From Thalassomonas actiniarum (GTDB taxonomy: Bacteria; Pseudomonadota; Gammaproteobacteria; Enterobacterales; Alteromonadaceae), in contig NZ_CP059735.1 of the NCBI RefSeq assembly GCF_000948975.2, positions 3,844,001 to 3,908,000 on the forward strand: DNA of 64,000 bases, written 5' to 3'. A program made the translations under genes and the position numbers. Positions 55,807 through 64,000 of this stretch are shown here, piece after piece; positions within the stretch are counted from its first letter, which is position 1, and every line of letters starts with the position of its first letter. The notes under the pieces are model-generated. The model made no database searches. It worked only from the letters and a program-made list of their open reading frames with translations, and was not told where the DNA came from.

Positions 55807-57178
55807 CAAGGTGATCAAAGCGGAGGTAACCGCAGAAAAACAAAAAATACTGATTGTCGATGACGATCCCAGCCTGCTCAGGTTGCTGGGGATCCGCTTG
55901 TCTGCCGCCGGTTATGCGGTTGAGTCCGCCGCCAATGCCAAAATCGCCTTAGGCATACTGGAAAGTTTTCACCCGCAAATGGTGATCAGCGATCTGCGCA
56001 TGGAAGGCATGGACGGCATGGCATTATTTGAACAGATACGCAAACAACACCCCAATATGCCTGTGGTGATCATGACCGCCCACGGCACTATCCCCGATGC
56101 CATTAACGCCACCAAGCAAGGGGTATTCAGCTTTTTAACCAAACCGTTTGAAAGCCAGGAATTGCTGGAAACCGTACAGCAGGCGATTAGGCTGCAGCCG
56201 ACATCGCAAACCACCCAAGCAAAACAGCAGTTGTGGCGGGAAAAAATCATCAGCCGCAGCACGGTAATGGAATCCTTACTGCAGCAAACCCAGCAAGTGG
56301 CGCGCAGTGACTTTCCCCTTTTGATCCACAGCCAAAGCGGTACCGGTAAGGAATTGCTGGCCCAGGCGATTCACCAGGCCAGCCATCGCCACCAAAAACC
56401 TTTTACCGCCATTAACTGCGCCGCCATTCCCGAGCAATTGCTGGAGTCGGAATTATTCGGTCACAGTAAGGGCGCCTTTACCGGCGCAGAAAAAAACCAT
56501 ACCGGTTTATTCCAGGCCACCGACGGCGGTACCTTATTTTTAGATGAAATCGGCGATATGCCGATGAGTTTCCAGGTGAAACTGCTGCGCGCCCTGCAGG
56601 AAAAAGAAGTCCGGCCCGTCGGCAGCACCCAGTCGGTGAAAGTTGATGTCCGCATCATTTCCGCCACCCATAAAAATCTGCAGCAGGCCATTATCGATAA
56701 CACTTTTCGGGAAGATCTCTATTACCGCCTGAACGTAGTAGAGCTGGAATTGCCGCCGCTGTCCCAGCGCCGTGAAGATATTCCGCTGCTGGCACAGCAT
56801 TTTCTTAATCACTGCACCCAGCAGGTACACCAGGATATCAAAGGCTTTTCAGGCGAAGCGATGGAGCTTTTGATCTCTGCTCCCTGGCCCGGCAATATCC
56901 GCCAGTTGCAAAATGTAGTGGAGCAAAGTGTGGCGTTAAGCACCGAAGTGCTGATCAGCGCCAATTTAGTGCGCAATGCCCTCAGGGATAAAACCACCCA
57001 ACTGCCCTCCTTCGTTGAAGCCAGGGATCAATTTGAACGCGATTACCTGGCAAAACTGTTAAAACTCACCGCGGGTAATGTTTCCCAGGCGGCGAGAATT
57101 GCCCAGCGAAACCGCACCGAGTTTTATAAGCTGTTAAACCGCCATCACCTGACGGCAGAAGCTTTTCGGGAAGAATAG
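55796..57178 (+). CDS. glrR: Sigma-54-dependent response regulator GlrR/QseF-like
   Basis: NtrC-type activator of 460 residues: receiver (about 18-135) with the phospho-Asp in VISDLRMEGMDG, AAA+ domain (about 155-385) with the sigma-54 motif GAFTGAEK and the Walker B FLDEIGDMP, and a Fis-type helix-turn-helix at the end (NVSQAARIAQRNRTEFYKLLNRH). Activates transcription from sigma-54 promoters when phosphorylated by GlrK. The preferred ATG is at 55796 (MGNNK), inside a frame that opens at a TTG at 55787; it overlaps the lipoprotein gene, so translation is coupled. Confidence 0.95.
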   Translation: MGNNKVIKAEVTAEKQKILIVDDDPSLLRLLGIRLSAAGYAVESAANAKIALGILESFHPQMVISDLRMEGMDGMALFEQIRKQHPNMPVVIMTAHGTIPDAINATKQGVFSFLTKPFESQELLETVQQAIRLQPTSQTTQAKQQLWREKIISRSTVMESLLQQTQQVARSDFPLLIHSQSGTGKELLAQAIHQASHRHQKPFTAINCAAIPEQLLESELFGHSKGAFTGAEKNHTGLFQATDGGTLFLDEIGDMPMSFQVKLLRALQEKEVRPVGSTQSVKVDVRIISATHKNLQQAIIDNTFREDLYYRLNVVELELPPLSQRREDIPLLAQHFLNHCTQQVHQDIKGFSGEAMELLISAPWPGNIRQLQNVVEQSVALSTEVLISANLVRNALRDKTTQLPSFVEARDQFERDYLAKLLKLTAGNVSQAARIAQRNRTEFYKLLNRHHLTAEAFREE

Positions 57179-57273
57179 GCTCAGCTTTCCTGGTAAAATT
57201 CCCCGGCAAAGACCGCTGACAACACAACCTTTGCCGGTAGGTTCACTCTCCTTCCAAAAGTAGAAACGAGCTA

Positions 57274-59013
57274 TCACCAGCTTTGTTCCTCATCCGCTAA
57301 CAAGGCAAGCAATTGCTCTTTCACTACCCGGGTTTGTGTTTTATCAATTTGCGCCGATATTTGCTGCTCCTGTGCCGGGTTTAACGTCAATTGCTTTGCC
57401 GCCAGCGCCCGCCCGAGGGCATGAATGGTTTTAGCCTGGTTGGACACTATCGCATAATTTATCAACTGCTCATGATAGGCGGGATCTTTTGCCAGCAGCT
57501 TTATCAGAGCAACATTCACCGCCGCAGATTTATCCCCTAAATAATTGACCGCCTGGGCATTTAAGGTATTGAGGCCACTGTTATTGATGGCCAATAAAGT
57601 CACCGCCTTATTGTCACTTTGCCTGAGTTGCCCGGATAAATAATCACTGACACTCTCTTTTTGCTGTTCGTTATAGCGGGCCGCCGTGCCTATGCTTAAC
57701 TGCGCGGTATGAGCCAACACATTATCCGATGTTTGTGCCAGCTGCTGCAATCGGTTTAAGCTGTGCTCCGACACAGCTTCAAACCGCCCGAGCGACATGA
57801 TAACCCTTTGCTTATTGATGGTTTCAAGCTCGGGATGTTCCAATAAATCCACCAAGGTCACCTCGGCGGCAAATTCCGGGTTTTTCTGGATACTGTAAAT
57901 GATCAATGAAGCCAGCTTGTCATTATTTTCTGCGCCAAAGTTCTCCTGCATCTTCATCAGCTTCACCAGCTCATCGGCGCTGTAATGTTCGATTAAATAC
58001 TTACCTATGCTTTTTGCCAAGGCCTCATCGGGCAAAGTGGCAAGTTTTGCCAGCGCCTGCATCAAGGCTTCATATGAGTTGATATCGGCCTGGACATTAA
58101 GTCCGGGGGCCTGATAGACAAGTGAGCTGTTGGCATTCGCGTTATAACTGCCCTCTTGCCCGTTATTTATTTTTTCAAGGGCTGTTGTATCCAGGGCGGT
58201 AACCGTTAACCTTTGTTTGACGGCAAAGCCTCCATCCTGACTTTGGTAAAAGGTGGTCAGGCTATTGTTTAATGCTTCAGGCAAGGCGTTATTATCCAGG
58301 ATTAATTGCCAGTCTTCGGTGACTTTTTCCACCGAAATATTCAGCGCTTGCGGCTGAGTGTCGTGCAAGATTTCCCGCGATTCAAGCTCCCGGTTTAAGC
58401 GGTTATCCCTTTGCAAATAGCGATAGCGGGCAATATCGGTCGCCGTTGCTATGGTAATCGGCTGCTTAAGATCATAAGAGACTTGTTTAAGCAGATAACG
58501 TACGGCATTGGCGGGATGACCGGCATCTAAGCCAAGAAAATTGATGTCATTAAAAACAAACTCTTGATACTGGGCGGTAAATAATATCGCCTGGTCAAAT
58601 TGCTTTGTTTTACCCGCCTGACTTAATTGCCCGTCGAGAATTTGCCCCTGCCAGATAAACGGCGCTGCCCCCTGTTTTTCAGGAGCTGAAGTATCCAGGT
58701 TATTTTGTGCCGGCACACGCTTTAACACCAACTTTCCGCTAAAGACAGAGCTCGCCAGCTCCACCTGATCATTATTTACCACCTCAGTGGTAATGTTATA
58801 GTCAAAGCCGAGTAAGGCATGTATTGAATCAGCCCCCTTAGTTGCCGGCAAGGAGCGCTCTTGCCGGCTCCTGTCAGCTGCGGCCTGCCTGGCAGGCATA
58901 GCGCTCTGGCCAGATTGGGACACAGCACTTAACTGCTGGTAAAACCAATACCCGCCGCTAATAAAAACACCAAAAACAGCGTATAAGAGAAAGTTTGATA
59001 CCGGTTGCTTCAT
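57274..59013 (-). CDS. Membrane-anchored protein with helical repeats, possibly lipid-transfer-like
   Basis: A 579-residue protein with one N-terminal membrane segment (about 8-26). After a linker, residues 60-300 look beta-rich (VELASSVFSGKLVLKRV, FIWQGQI, QEFVFNDINFLGL), and residues 300-570 are a helical-repeat superhelix (ISMSLGRFEAV..., LAHTAQLSIGTAARYNEQ..., INYAIVSNQAKTIHAL). A beta region before a long helical arch is the order of vitellogenin/MTP-type lipid-transfer N-terminal parts, but I see no specific motif proving it. It follows a secreted beta-rich gene by 105 bases on the same strand. Function unassigned. Confidence 0.75.
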   Translation of the reverse strand: MKQPVSNFLLYAVFGVFISGGYWFYQQLSAVSQSGQSAMPARQAAADRSRQERSLPATKGADSIHALLGFDYNITTEVVNNDQVELASSVFSGKLVLKRVPAQNNLDTSAPEKQGAAPFIWQGQILDGQLSQAGKTKQFDQAILFTAQYQEFVFNDINFLGLDAGHPANAVRYLLKQVSYDLKQPITIATATDIARYRYLQRDNRLNRELESREILHDTQPQALNISVEKVTEDWQLILDNNALPEALNNSLTTFYQSQDGGFAVKQRLTVTALDTTALEKINNGQEGSYNANANSSLVYQAPGLNVQADINSYEALMQALAKLATLPDEALAKSIGKYLIEHYSADELVKLMKMQENFGAENNDKLASLIIYSIQKNPEFAAEVTLVDLLEHPELETINKQRVIMSLGRFEAVSEHSLNRLQQLAQTSDNVLAHTAQLSIGTAARYNEQQKESVSDYLSGQLRQSDNKAVTLLAINNSGLNTLNAQAVNYLGDKSAAVNVALIKLLAKDPAYHEQLINYAIVSNQAKTIHALGRALAAKQLTLNPAQEQQISAQIDKTQTRVVKEQLLALLADEEQSW

Positions 59014-59057
59014 TGCTATCTTCCTTGAACCATCTTCTGAAATTCACTCAAGTAGAT

Positions 59058-59076
59058 GAGGGGGAACTTCCCCCTC
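59058..59076 (-). repeat. Perfect GC-rich hairpin between two genes
   Basis: GAGGGGGAA/TTCCCCCTC with only one base between, so a small loop forms within it. No T-run follows, so it is more likely an RNA-stabilising or processing hairpin in the 105-base gap than a terminator. Confidence 0.6.
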
Positions 59077-59118
59077 ACATCATCTTACTCACTGATATCA
59101 GCGAGTTAATAATCCTTA

Positions 59119-60087
59119 TTAAAGGGTTTCCCATACAGGGCTGGCATATTCAAAGAAGGTATGTTCATAACGATAAAGCGGATCCCACTTCATCAAATTA
59201 GTGTTGAACTTAATTAATCCCCATAGCTTATGGCAATAGGCATCAACTTTGCCGTCACCGCCGGATAACTCACCGGAGATCTTTAACTCAAGAAAGCCCT
59301 GTTCCACGACATCCTCTTCTACTTCAACACGCCGGATCCCCGCTTCCATATAACCCTTGCTTTTCACGGTCACCAGGTTAAGTTTGCCTTTAACCCCGGC
59401 TTCGGCAATGCCGTGACCGATAGTGGTATAGGCCGCACCGTCCACTTGCCCGGAAATATAAGGTTCGACAGAAGCGTAAATATAATCCGGACGGCGAACA
59501 CCGCCAGACTCAAAAGGCTGGTCATTATCATAGCCGCCGATAACACCGCCGACGGTAAAATCGGCCCCGACTTCAACCCCGATACCAAATTTTACCCCTA
59601 CCTGAACCAAACCCAGAGGATCAAGCGGCACCACCACTTTAGGTTTTATCACCTCGGGGATAAGATCAAAAGTGTGGCTTATCGGATAACTCACCGACGC
59701 ATTAAGCAAGTCGTCACAGTCAGGTTTAAACACGGCAGCCGTATCTTCCCCCACTTCCAGGTTAAAACTAAAACCCTGGGTGCAATCGAGTTTGGCGGGA
59801 TCAAACTCAAAAGACACCAGGCCCGAGCCGATTTTCACCGTGCTTTTATGTATACGGAACCAGTTTTCTGCCTGATAAAAACCCGAAGTCGCCCCCTCAT
59901 CTGTGGTGGCGACATTCATCCAGCCTTCCTGCTCCCTGTGCTGCCTACTGCTATCGATCACACTGTGTTTGGTCGCCATACGGGTGGCAAATTCCACCGT
60001 GCCAGGATTTTGATAGATACCGGCAATACTGGTTGCAGAAAAAACCATACCGGCAGAGGCCAGCAGGATCATGGTTATTTTTTTCAT
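59119..60087 (-). CDS. Secreted beta-rich protein of unknown function
   Basis: A 322-residue exported protein: signal peptide about residues 1-22 (ATSIAG), then long beta-rich sequence (VGVKFGIGVEVGADFTVGG, GYMEAGIRRVEVEEDVVEQGFLELKISGEL) without membrane helices. Two Cys pairs may form disulfides. I recognise no domain. The composition suggests a large beta-sheet or barrel-like fold, and it is first in a two-gene unit with 57274-59013. Confidence 0.75.
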   Translation of the reverse strand: MKKITMILLASAGMVFSATSIAGIYQNPGTVEFATRMATKHSVIDSSRQHREQEGWMNVATTDEGATSGFYQAENWFRIHKSTVKIGSGLVSFEFDPAKLDCTQGFSFNLEVGEDTAAVFKPDCDDLLNASVSYPISHTFDLIPEVIKPKVVVPLDPLGLVQVGVKFGIGVEVGADFTVGGVIGGYDNDQPFESGGVRRPDYIYASVEPYISGQVDGAAYTTIGHGIAEAGVKGKLNLVTVKSKGYMEAGIRRVEVEEDVVEQGFLELKISGELSGGDGKVDAYCHKLWGLIKFNTNLMKWDPLYRYEHTFFEYASPVWETL

Positions 60088-60589
60088 TAAACTTTCCTTG
60101 TGTTAGTAATACTGCTATTCGCTCACAATGACAGCGTTATCATTGCGCGACGTAAACTAACACAAACAACAAAAACAAAAAGCCGGGGTCAGCATTCTTA
60201 ATGTAAACTTCACGTCAATGTTATCTAAAATTCACACTGATTTTCGTAAACAAAAGAGTACAGGAGAGCTTACAAACCCCGTTGCAAAGGTGAGCTATTT
60301 ACCACAGCAAATCAATCTTTGACTGACATTTTCCAACAGTGCGACAAAGGGAGTGTATTTGTCACCTACCTATAGCTGCACACAGCTGGTGTTCAAAAAC
60401 AAGGGGGTGTTGCAATGACGAGTACCGCCTCATTTCAGAACGAAGAGCAGATAAATGACCAGATAAACGGCTTTGATAAAAAAGACACTAAAAACCGCAA
60501 AGGATAAACAGAGGTTTTAGCAAAAAAAGTTATGCGAACTATACTCCCCCGGGTAAAAACGTTGCCCCCGGGAGAGTTTTCAGTTGCAA
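60088..60589. other. Intergenic region with a short frame and hairpins
   Basis: About 500 bases. Contains a 30-codon plus frame at 60415-60507 with an excellent ribosome-binding site and a GC-rich hairpin near 60548-60578 between this and the following gene's end. No long gene. Confidence 0.5.
60415..60507 (+). CDS. Possible 30-residue peptide gene
   Basis: ATG at 60415 with AGGGGGTG six bases upstream, an unusually strong ribosome-binding site. The product starts MTSTASFQNEEQINDQI and ends DKKDTKNRKG; it is hydrophilic and charged, without signal or membrane segment. No homologue known to me. It may be a real small protein or a chance frame. Confidence 0.35.
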   Translation: MTSTASFQNEEQINDQINGFDKKDTKNRKG

Positions 60590-61807
60590 TTAACTGTGTT
60601 CAAAATAGATACGATAGGTAGAGGACCAGACAGGATAATTAACTTCCATCATATAACAGACAAAATCATCCTTGTTAAGGTGGGCAAAATTAAACAGGTA
60701 ATCGCTCATTTCACCGATATCTAAACCGGCGACATTTCTTGCCCGCGGCGATGAGGCATGTAAAACATTTAACTCGGGAAATTCTGCCAGGCGCTCGGTC
60801 CACAATTCGTCTGCCCTGAGCTTACCCTCTTCAACCTTTTGGTTCCCCAGGTAGCAACCGACATTAACCGAGCTGCGCATATCGAGTTTTTTATCTAAAA
60901 ATACCATCATCACCAGTTTTTCGGTGGGGTTTTTAATACTGATGCTGGTGGAGCTGCATTGGCTTTGGTGTACTAAAGGGTTCGCCAGTTCATCGGGATT
61001 GGTAAATAAAAAACTGGCATCAAAAGGACCGCCTTCATTAACATCATTAAAGACAATGGCGGAGTTGCTGGCGGAATAACTGGAGTAGGCATCACTGAGA
61101 GCCGGATCGGAAAATTCCTCAATAATACCGATACGAAACTGATTGTTTTCAATACGGGAATCGGCAGAGATCTGATCCGGCGCGGTAAACCCCTCTGGAT
61201 TGGGATGGGTGTAAAACTGCACAAAAGGCGGCGCTTCTTTGCTGCGGATAATGCCCCTTTTCGATACCAGCGCCACTTCCTGCAGAAACTCTTTATCAAA
61301 GCTGTTTTCCGTTAACACATGGCAGGCAAACAAGGTATCGACCGATGAGTCTAGAAGCTGTTTCGAGCTGAGAAAATGCTGCTTTCTTTTATTTTCCGCC
61401 GTTAAAGCTTGATTACTTTCATCACTGCTGCTGCCGGCATCAGTCAATAAACGTTTAAGCTCAGCATGACTGCGGGCATATAACCTGATTTGCTGGTTAA
61501 AGACCTGGACAGCCTTTTCGGCTTCAAGCATTAACTGCGCCTCCTGCAGCCGGCCTGAGACCTTAGTGATAAATTCTTCTAATCCCGAAATGCCCGGCAA
61601 TAAACACAATACCTGCTGGCCGTTTTCACTTTTTTGTATGGCATTTAGCAGCCTCTGGCAATTCGAACGATTATAATCGAGCCAGGCAGACATACCTGAA
61701 ATAGATTGTGCTGCTTGTGGAAATTTAGCAATTAAATGACGCAATACATTTTTTAAATTTTCCCCGGTACGGCCCAGGGCGACAATATCTTCTTTTTTTA
61801 ATGACAT
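60590..61807 (-). CDS. Protein of unknown function, 405 residues
   Basis: A soluble protein without signal peptide. Residues 1-160 look helical, with LKNVLRHLIAKFPQAAQSI, and 170-405 look beta-rich, with FVQFYTHPNPEGF, NNQFRIGIIEEFSDPA, SAIVFNDVNEGGPFDASFLF and VMMVFLDKKLDMR. I do not recognise a family. It has a nearby hairpin in the 3' flank and is transcribed alone, 379 bases from the protease gene. Function not inferred. Confidence 0.75.
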   Translation of the reverse strand: MSLKKEDIVALGRTGENLKNVLRHLIAKFPQAAQSISGMSAWLDYNRSNCQRLLNAIQKSENGQQVLCLLPGISGLEEFITKVSGRLQEAQLMLEAEKAVQVFNQQIRLYARSHAELKRLLTDAGSSSDESNQALTAENKRKQHFLSSKQLLDSSVDTLFACHVLTENSFDKEFLQEVALVSKRGIIRSKEAPPFVQFYTHPNPEGFTAPDQISADSRIENNQFRIGIIEEFSDPALSDAYSSYSASNSAIVFNDVNEGGPFDASFLFTNPDELANPLVHQSQCSSTSISIKNPTEKLVMMVFLDKKLDMRSSVNVGCYLGNQKVEEGKLRADELWTERLAEFPELNVLHASSPRARNVAGLDIGEMSDYLFNFAHLNKDDFVCYMMEVNYPVWSSTYRIYFEHS

Positions 61808-62186
61808 AGTTTTTATTAGTGGCGTAGCTTTTATTAGTGACCTAACAAATGGCGCTGCTTCATTTTTATGACCTTACTGTATCATAGCTGATGATATTAA
61901 AGGAAATTAACCCTGTATAAAGCAGGCTAAACCAGGCTGATAAAAACAAAGGAGCACATCCGGGCTCCCATGTTTGGCTCAAAATATTATTGGAAGGTTT
62001 TACTTCCTGCCCGGTGAATACGCTACAACCCGGCTCACGGTTTTACTTAAGGAAGCGAGTATTCGCGGACATGAATATATTACCAATAACATCAAGGTGT
62101 TAAACAAAGACCGCTATTTCATTAAATCATCAAAAGAAAGGGTTTAATGATAAACAACATAGCGGTACTTAATTACCCGGGCTTTA
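61808..62186. other. Intergenic region with terminator and possible gene remnant
   Basis: 379 bases. It holds the protease terminator (61940-61970) and an open plus frame (61974-62147, TTG start) that reads GRFYFLPGEYATTRL and ends with DRYFIKSSKERV, without any start signal. It may be a decayed gene or chance. Confidence 0.4.
61940..61970 (-). terminator. Likely terminator of the protease gene
   Basis: On the minus strand a GGAGC/GCTCC stem with 8-base loop is followed by TTTGTTTTT. Confidence 0.6.
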
Positions 62187-63455
62187 CTATCTGTCGGTAC
62201 ATGCCCCTAAATATCTCCAGACATTGCTGAAAATATCCGGTTGCGCGCCGGCAGACCACCAAATAGCCTGATATTTTCTGTTATGGTAGCTGACAACATC
62301 GTTTAGCGCATAAATAGTCGCGCTATTCCAGGGTGCAAGGCCATCACAGCCAGTATCAACACTCCCTATTTTAACCAGGTTGGAAGTCGTTCCCGTTTGC
62401 CCTTTAGTGTCGGTTACCGTCAAAGTCACGATATAGTCGCCATCATGAGCATAATAGTGGTTTGGCTCGTAAGCACTTGAGAGTTGCGAACCATCGCCAA
62501 AGTCCCAGGAATAACTCTCTATGCCTTTATCGTCCGTTGAACCATTACTAAAGCTGACATTATTACCCGTTACCATACTGCTAAACCTTGCCACCGGCTT
62601 TTCATCGCCACCAGGACCTGCGGTGATACCGGTTTTACGCTCGATCCAGTCGGTATAACTGCTGGTACGGGTGAACGCCGTTGCCCCCTGACATGACCGG
62701 CCCCAGCTCACGGTGCCTATGCTGTAAACATCGCCATTGGCATTAACCGCAAACGGACCACCACTGTCGCCATTACAAGCCGAAGTACCGTTAGGACCGC
62801 CACCACAGATCACCGAATTGGGCACATTAGACTGCAGCTGGCTGCTACAGCTTGCATTTGACAATACCGGTAAGGCAACTTCTCTTAAGACATCACTTGG
62901 GCTGCCGTTATTGCTGGTAAGTCCCCACCCGGAAACCGTCACGTAGCTGCCGACACCGGCATATTGACTTTCAATAGCTGCCGTAGGCAGTTTTGCCGGG
63001 GTATATTGGCTGTCAGCCGGCGTTGCCAAGCGTAATAAGCCAATATCATAACCGGTTTGATAACCGCCGGAGCGCCAGTTTTCATGGGTAATGATCTGGC
63101 TTACCCTGTGGGTATCACCGTCATTGGCCCTGAGATTATGCGCACCAACTTTTACCGTCAGGGTATTGGTTGAAACCTGGCCTAAACAATGGGCTGCCGT
63201 TAACACCCACTCACTGCTGATCAAGGTACCACCACAGCCCTGCTGCCCGTTAAGCAATAACGCAACCTGATGGGGTTTTGAATAGGGAGCAGTAACATTG
63301 CCGCCGACAATCTGGATACCGACATCCCGGGCGGGCTTCTCAACTTCAGACAAACAATAACCGGCAGCAGAGACAAAGCCACTTGCTAAAATTGTACTTT
63401 TTAACATCCAGCTCAGCTTGTTGCCGTTGAGAGTCTTCTTCGCTTCTTTCAACAT
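62187..63455 (-). CDS. Secreted trypsin-fold serine protease with PKD and chitin-binding-type domains
   Basis: An extracellular protease, about 422 residues. Signal/propeptide about 1-48, then IVGGN begins the mature S1 domain. Numbering from the first ATG at 63461 (two codons longer), the catalytic triad is His91 (LTAAHC), Asp139 (GYDIGLLRL) and Ser233 (NGDSGGP). A PKD domain is at about 288-365 (GIESYSWDFGDGS), then a carbohydrate-binding module of the CBM5/12 kind at about 372-420 with WNSATIYALNDVVSYHNRKYQAIWW. The S1-pocket residue (chymotrypsin 189) is Ser227, not Asp, with Gly at 216, so specificity is likely chymotrypsin-like. The second ATG (63455) is preferred because AGGA lies six bases upstream. 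Confidence 0.93.
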   Translation of the reverse strand: MLKEAKKTLNGNKLSWMLKSTILASGFVSAAGYCLSEVEKPARDVGIQIVGGNVTAPYSKPHQVALLLNGQQGCGGTLISSEWVLTAAHCLGQVSTNTLTVKVGAHNLRANDGDTHRVSQIITHENWRSGGYQTGYDIGLLRLATPADSQYTPAKLPTAAIESQYAGVGSYVTVSGWGLTSNNGSPSDVLREVALPVLSNASCSSQLQSNVPNSVICGGGPNGTSACNGDSGGPFAVNANGDVYSIGTVSWGRSCQGATAFTRTSSYTDWIERKTGITAGPGGDEKPVARFSSMVTGNNVSFSNGSTDDKGIESYSWDFGDGSQLSSAYEPNHYYAHDGDYIVTLTVTDTKGQTGTTSNLVKIGSVDTGCDGLAPWNSATIYALNDVVSYHNRKYQAIWWSAGAQPDIFSNVWRYLGACTDR

Positions 63456-64000
63456 GATCATTCCTTTATTTTATTATTTTATAATGCTTTATAATTTTAT
63501 TTTTCAACACACGCCATCCGAGACGCACCTTAGATATAATCTCAGATCAAATTTCGATCAAGCTTTATTTTTCATCAACATCTGCTTAAACAGCGAGCAA
63601 CAACAGACAAGAGAGAACCAAAAGACAGCAAAAACAAAGAATTAAACACAAAAGAAGAATCCGATAAAAAAGTTTGGTTATATGACAGTTTTTTAAGAAA
63701 AAAGTACCACTTTCACTTTACTGTCATAGAAAAAGGCTATAGTGCATTATTTTTTATTTGCTACTGACTTTACTAAAGCCTTAGCTAATAGCTTGCGCTA
63801 AATAAAATTGCTGACGGCAACAAAAACCTATTTAAGCCAAGACTCCCACTTACGCTTGTACCCGATATGGCACCAGCTTTTTCCAGACAAATACCTGTAA
63901 CTGAGCATTAATGCTTCTTTACCAATTCCATACCCAGCCGACACAAAAAAGCATAAATCTTAGATAAACTCTCGGATAACCACACCCCGTTCAGGAGCCT
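63456..64000. other. Gene-poor end of the window
   Basis: About 540 bases, AT-rich, with no confident gene. A minus frame at 63828 to about 63960 encodes a short sequence ending LSGKSWCHIGYKRKWESWLK, which looks like a fragment of something larger. A plus frame at 63418-63645 is not supported. Presumably includes the protease promoter. Confidence 0.4.

Overview
The window looks like chromosomal DNA of a marine gammaproteobacterium of the order Alteromonadales, most likely Colwelliaceae (Colwellia/Thalassomonas type). Grounds are conserved gene order (proQ-prc, rluC/rne, yceD-rpmF-plsX-fab cluster-tmk-holB-pilZ-tatD, glrK-yfhG-glrR), moderate GC, an NhaC antiporter, a very large TonB receptor, and protein sequences resembling Shewanella/Colwellia families. 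Family and genus are inferred from memory of these proteins, not from a search. No rRNA, tRNA, CRISPR array or intact insertion sequence was seen.

Layout. 1-10 kb (minus strand): start of pepN cut by the window edge, nhaC, prc-proQ, a small unknown protein with the methionine sulfoxide reductase msrC, a SIMPL/DUF2057 pair and a chemotaxis receptor. 10-22 kb (minus): a fused SpmA/SpmB-like membrane protein, a candidate intergenic small RNA, then the housekeeping block tatD-pilZ-holB-tmk-mltG-pabC-fabF-acpP-fabG-fabD-plsX-rpmF-yceD. fabH, usually between plsX and fabD, is absent. rpmF was identified directly from the bases. 22-29 kb: maf/yceF (+), HAD phosphatase and rluC (minus), and the divergent rne (+), whose C-terminal part contains six identical 42-bp tandem repeats.

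28.7-32.1 kb (minus) is the most interesting region. A tetrapyrrole-methylase-family enzyme resembling the borosin alpha-N-methyltransferase SonM is followed by two small paralogous proteins resembling the split-borosin precursor SonA, then by a TPR/GGDEF diguanylate cyclase ten bases downstream. This is read as a putative split borosin (peptide backbone N-methylation) RiPP operon with two substrates and a possible signalling gene.

32.7-36 kb: a PAS-PAS-GGDEF-EAL protein and an orphan LytTR response regulator. 36-52 kb (mostly plus): TonB receptor, DUF5610 protein (minus), AsmA-like protein, OmpA-like porin with calcium-type repeats, DUF4197 protein, an unknown protein, a multi-pass PilZ protein, a ToxR/CadC-like regulator with TPRs, a PQQ-type beta-propeller, and a SUKH-like protein overlapped by an upstream 56-codon frame. 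52-57 kb: two small unknown/EF-hand genes and the GlrK/YfhG/GlrR two-component operon. 57-63.5 kb (minus): a secreted/membrane pair with helical repeats that may be a lipid-transfer-like system, an unknown 405-residue protein, and a secreted chymotrypsin-like protease with PKD and chitin-binding-type domains. The last 540 bases hold no confident gene.

Cyclic-di-GMP genes are frequent (one GGDEF, one GGDEF-EAL, one probable c-di-GMP-binding PilZ protein), mixed with envelope and secretion genes.
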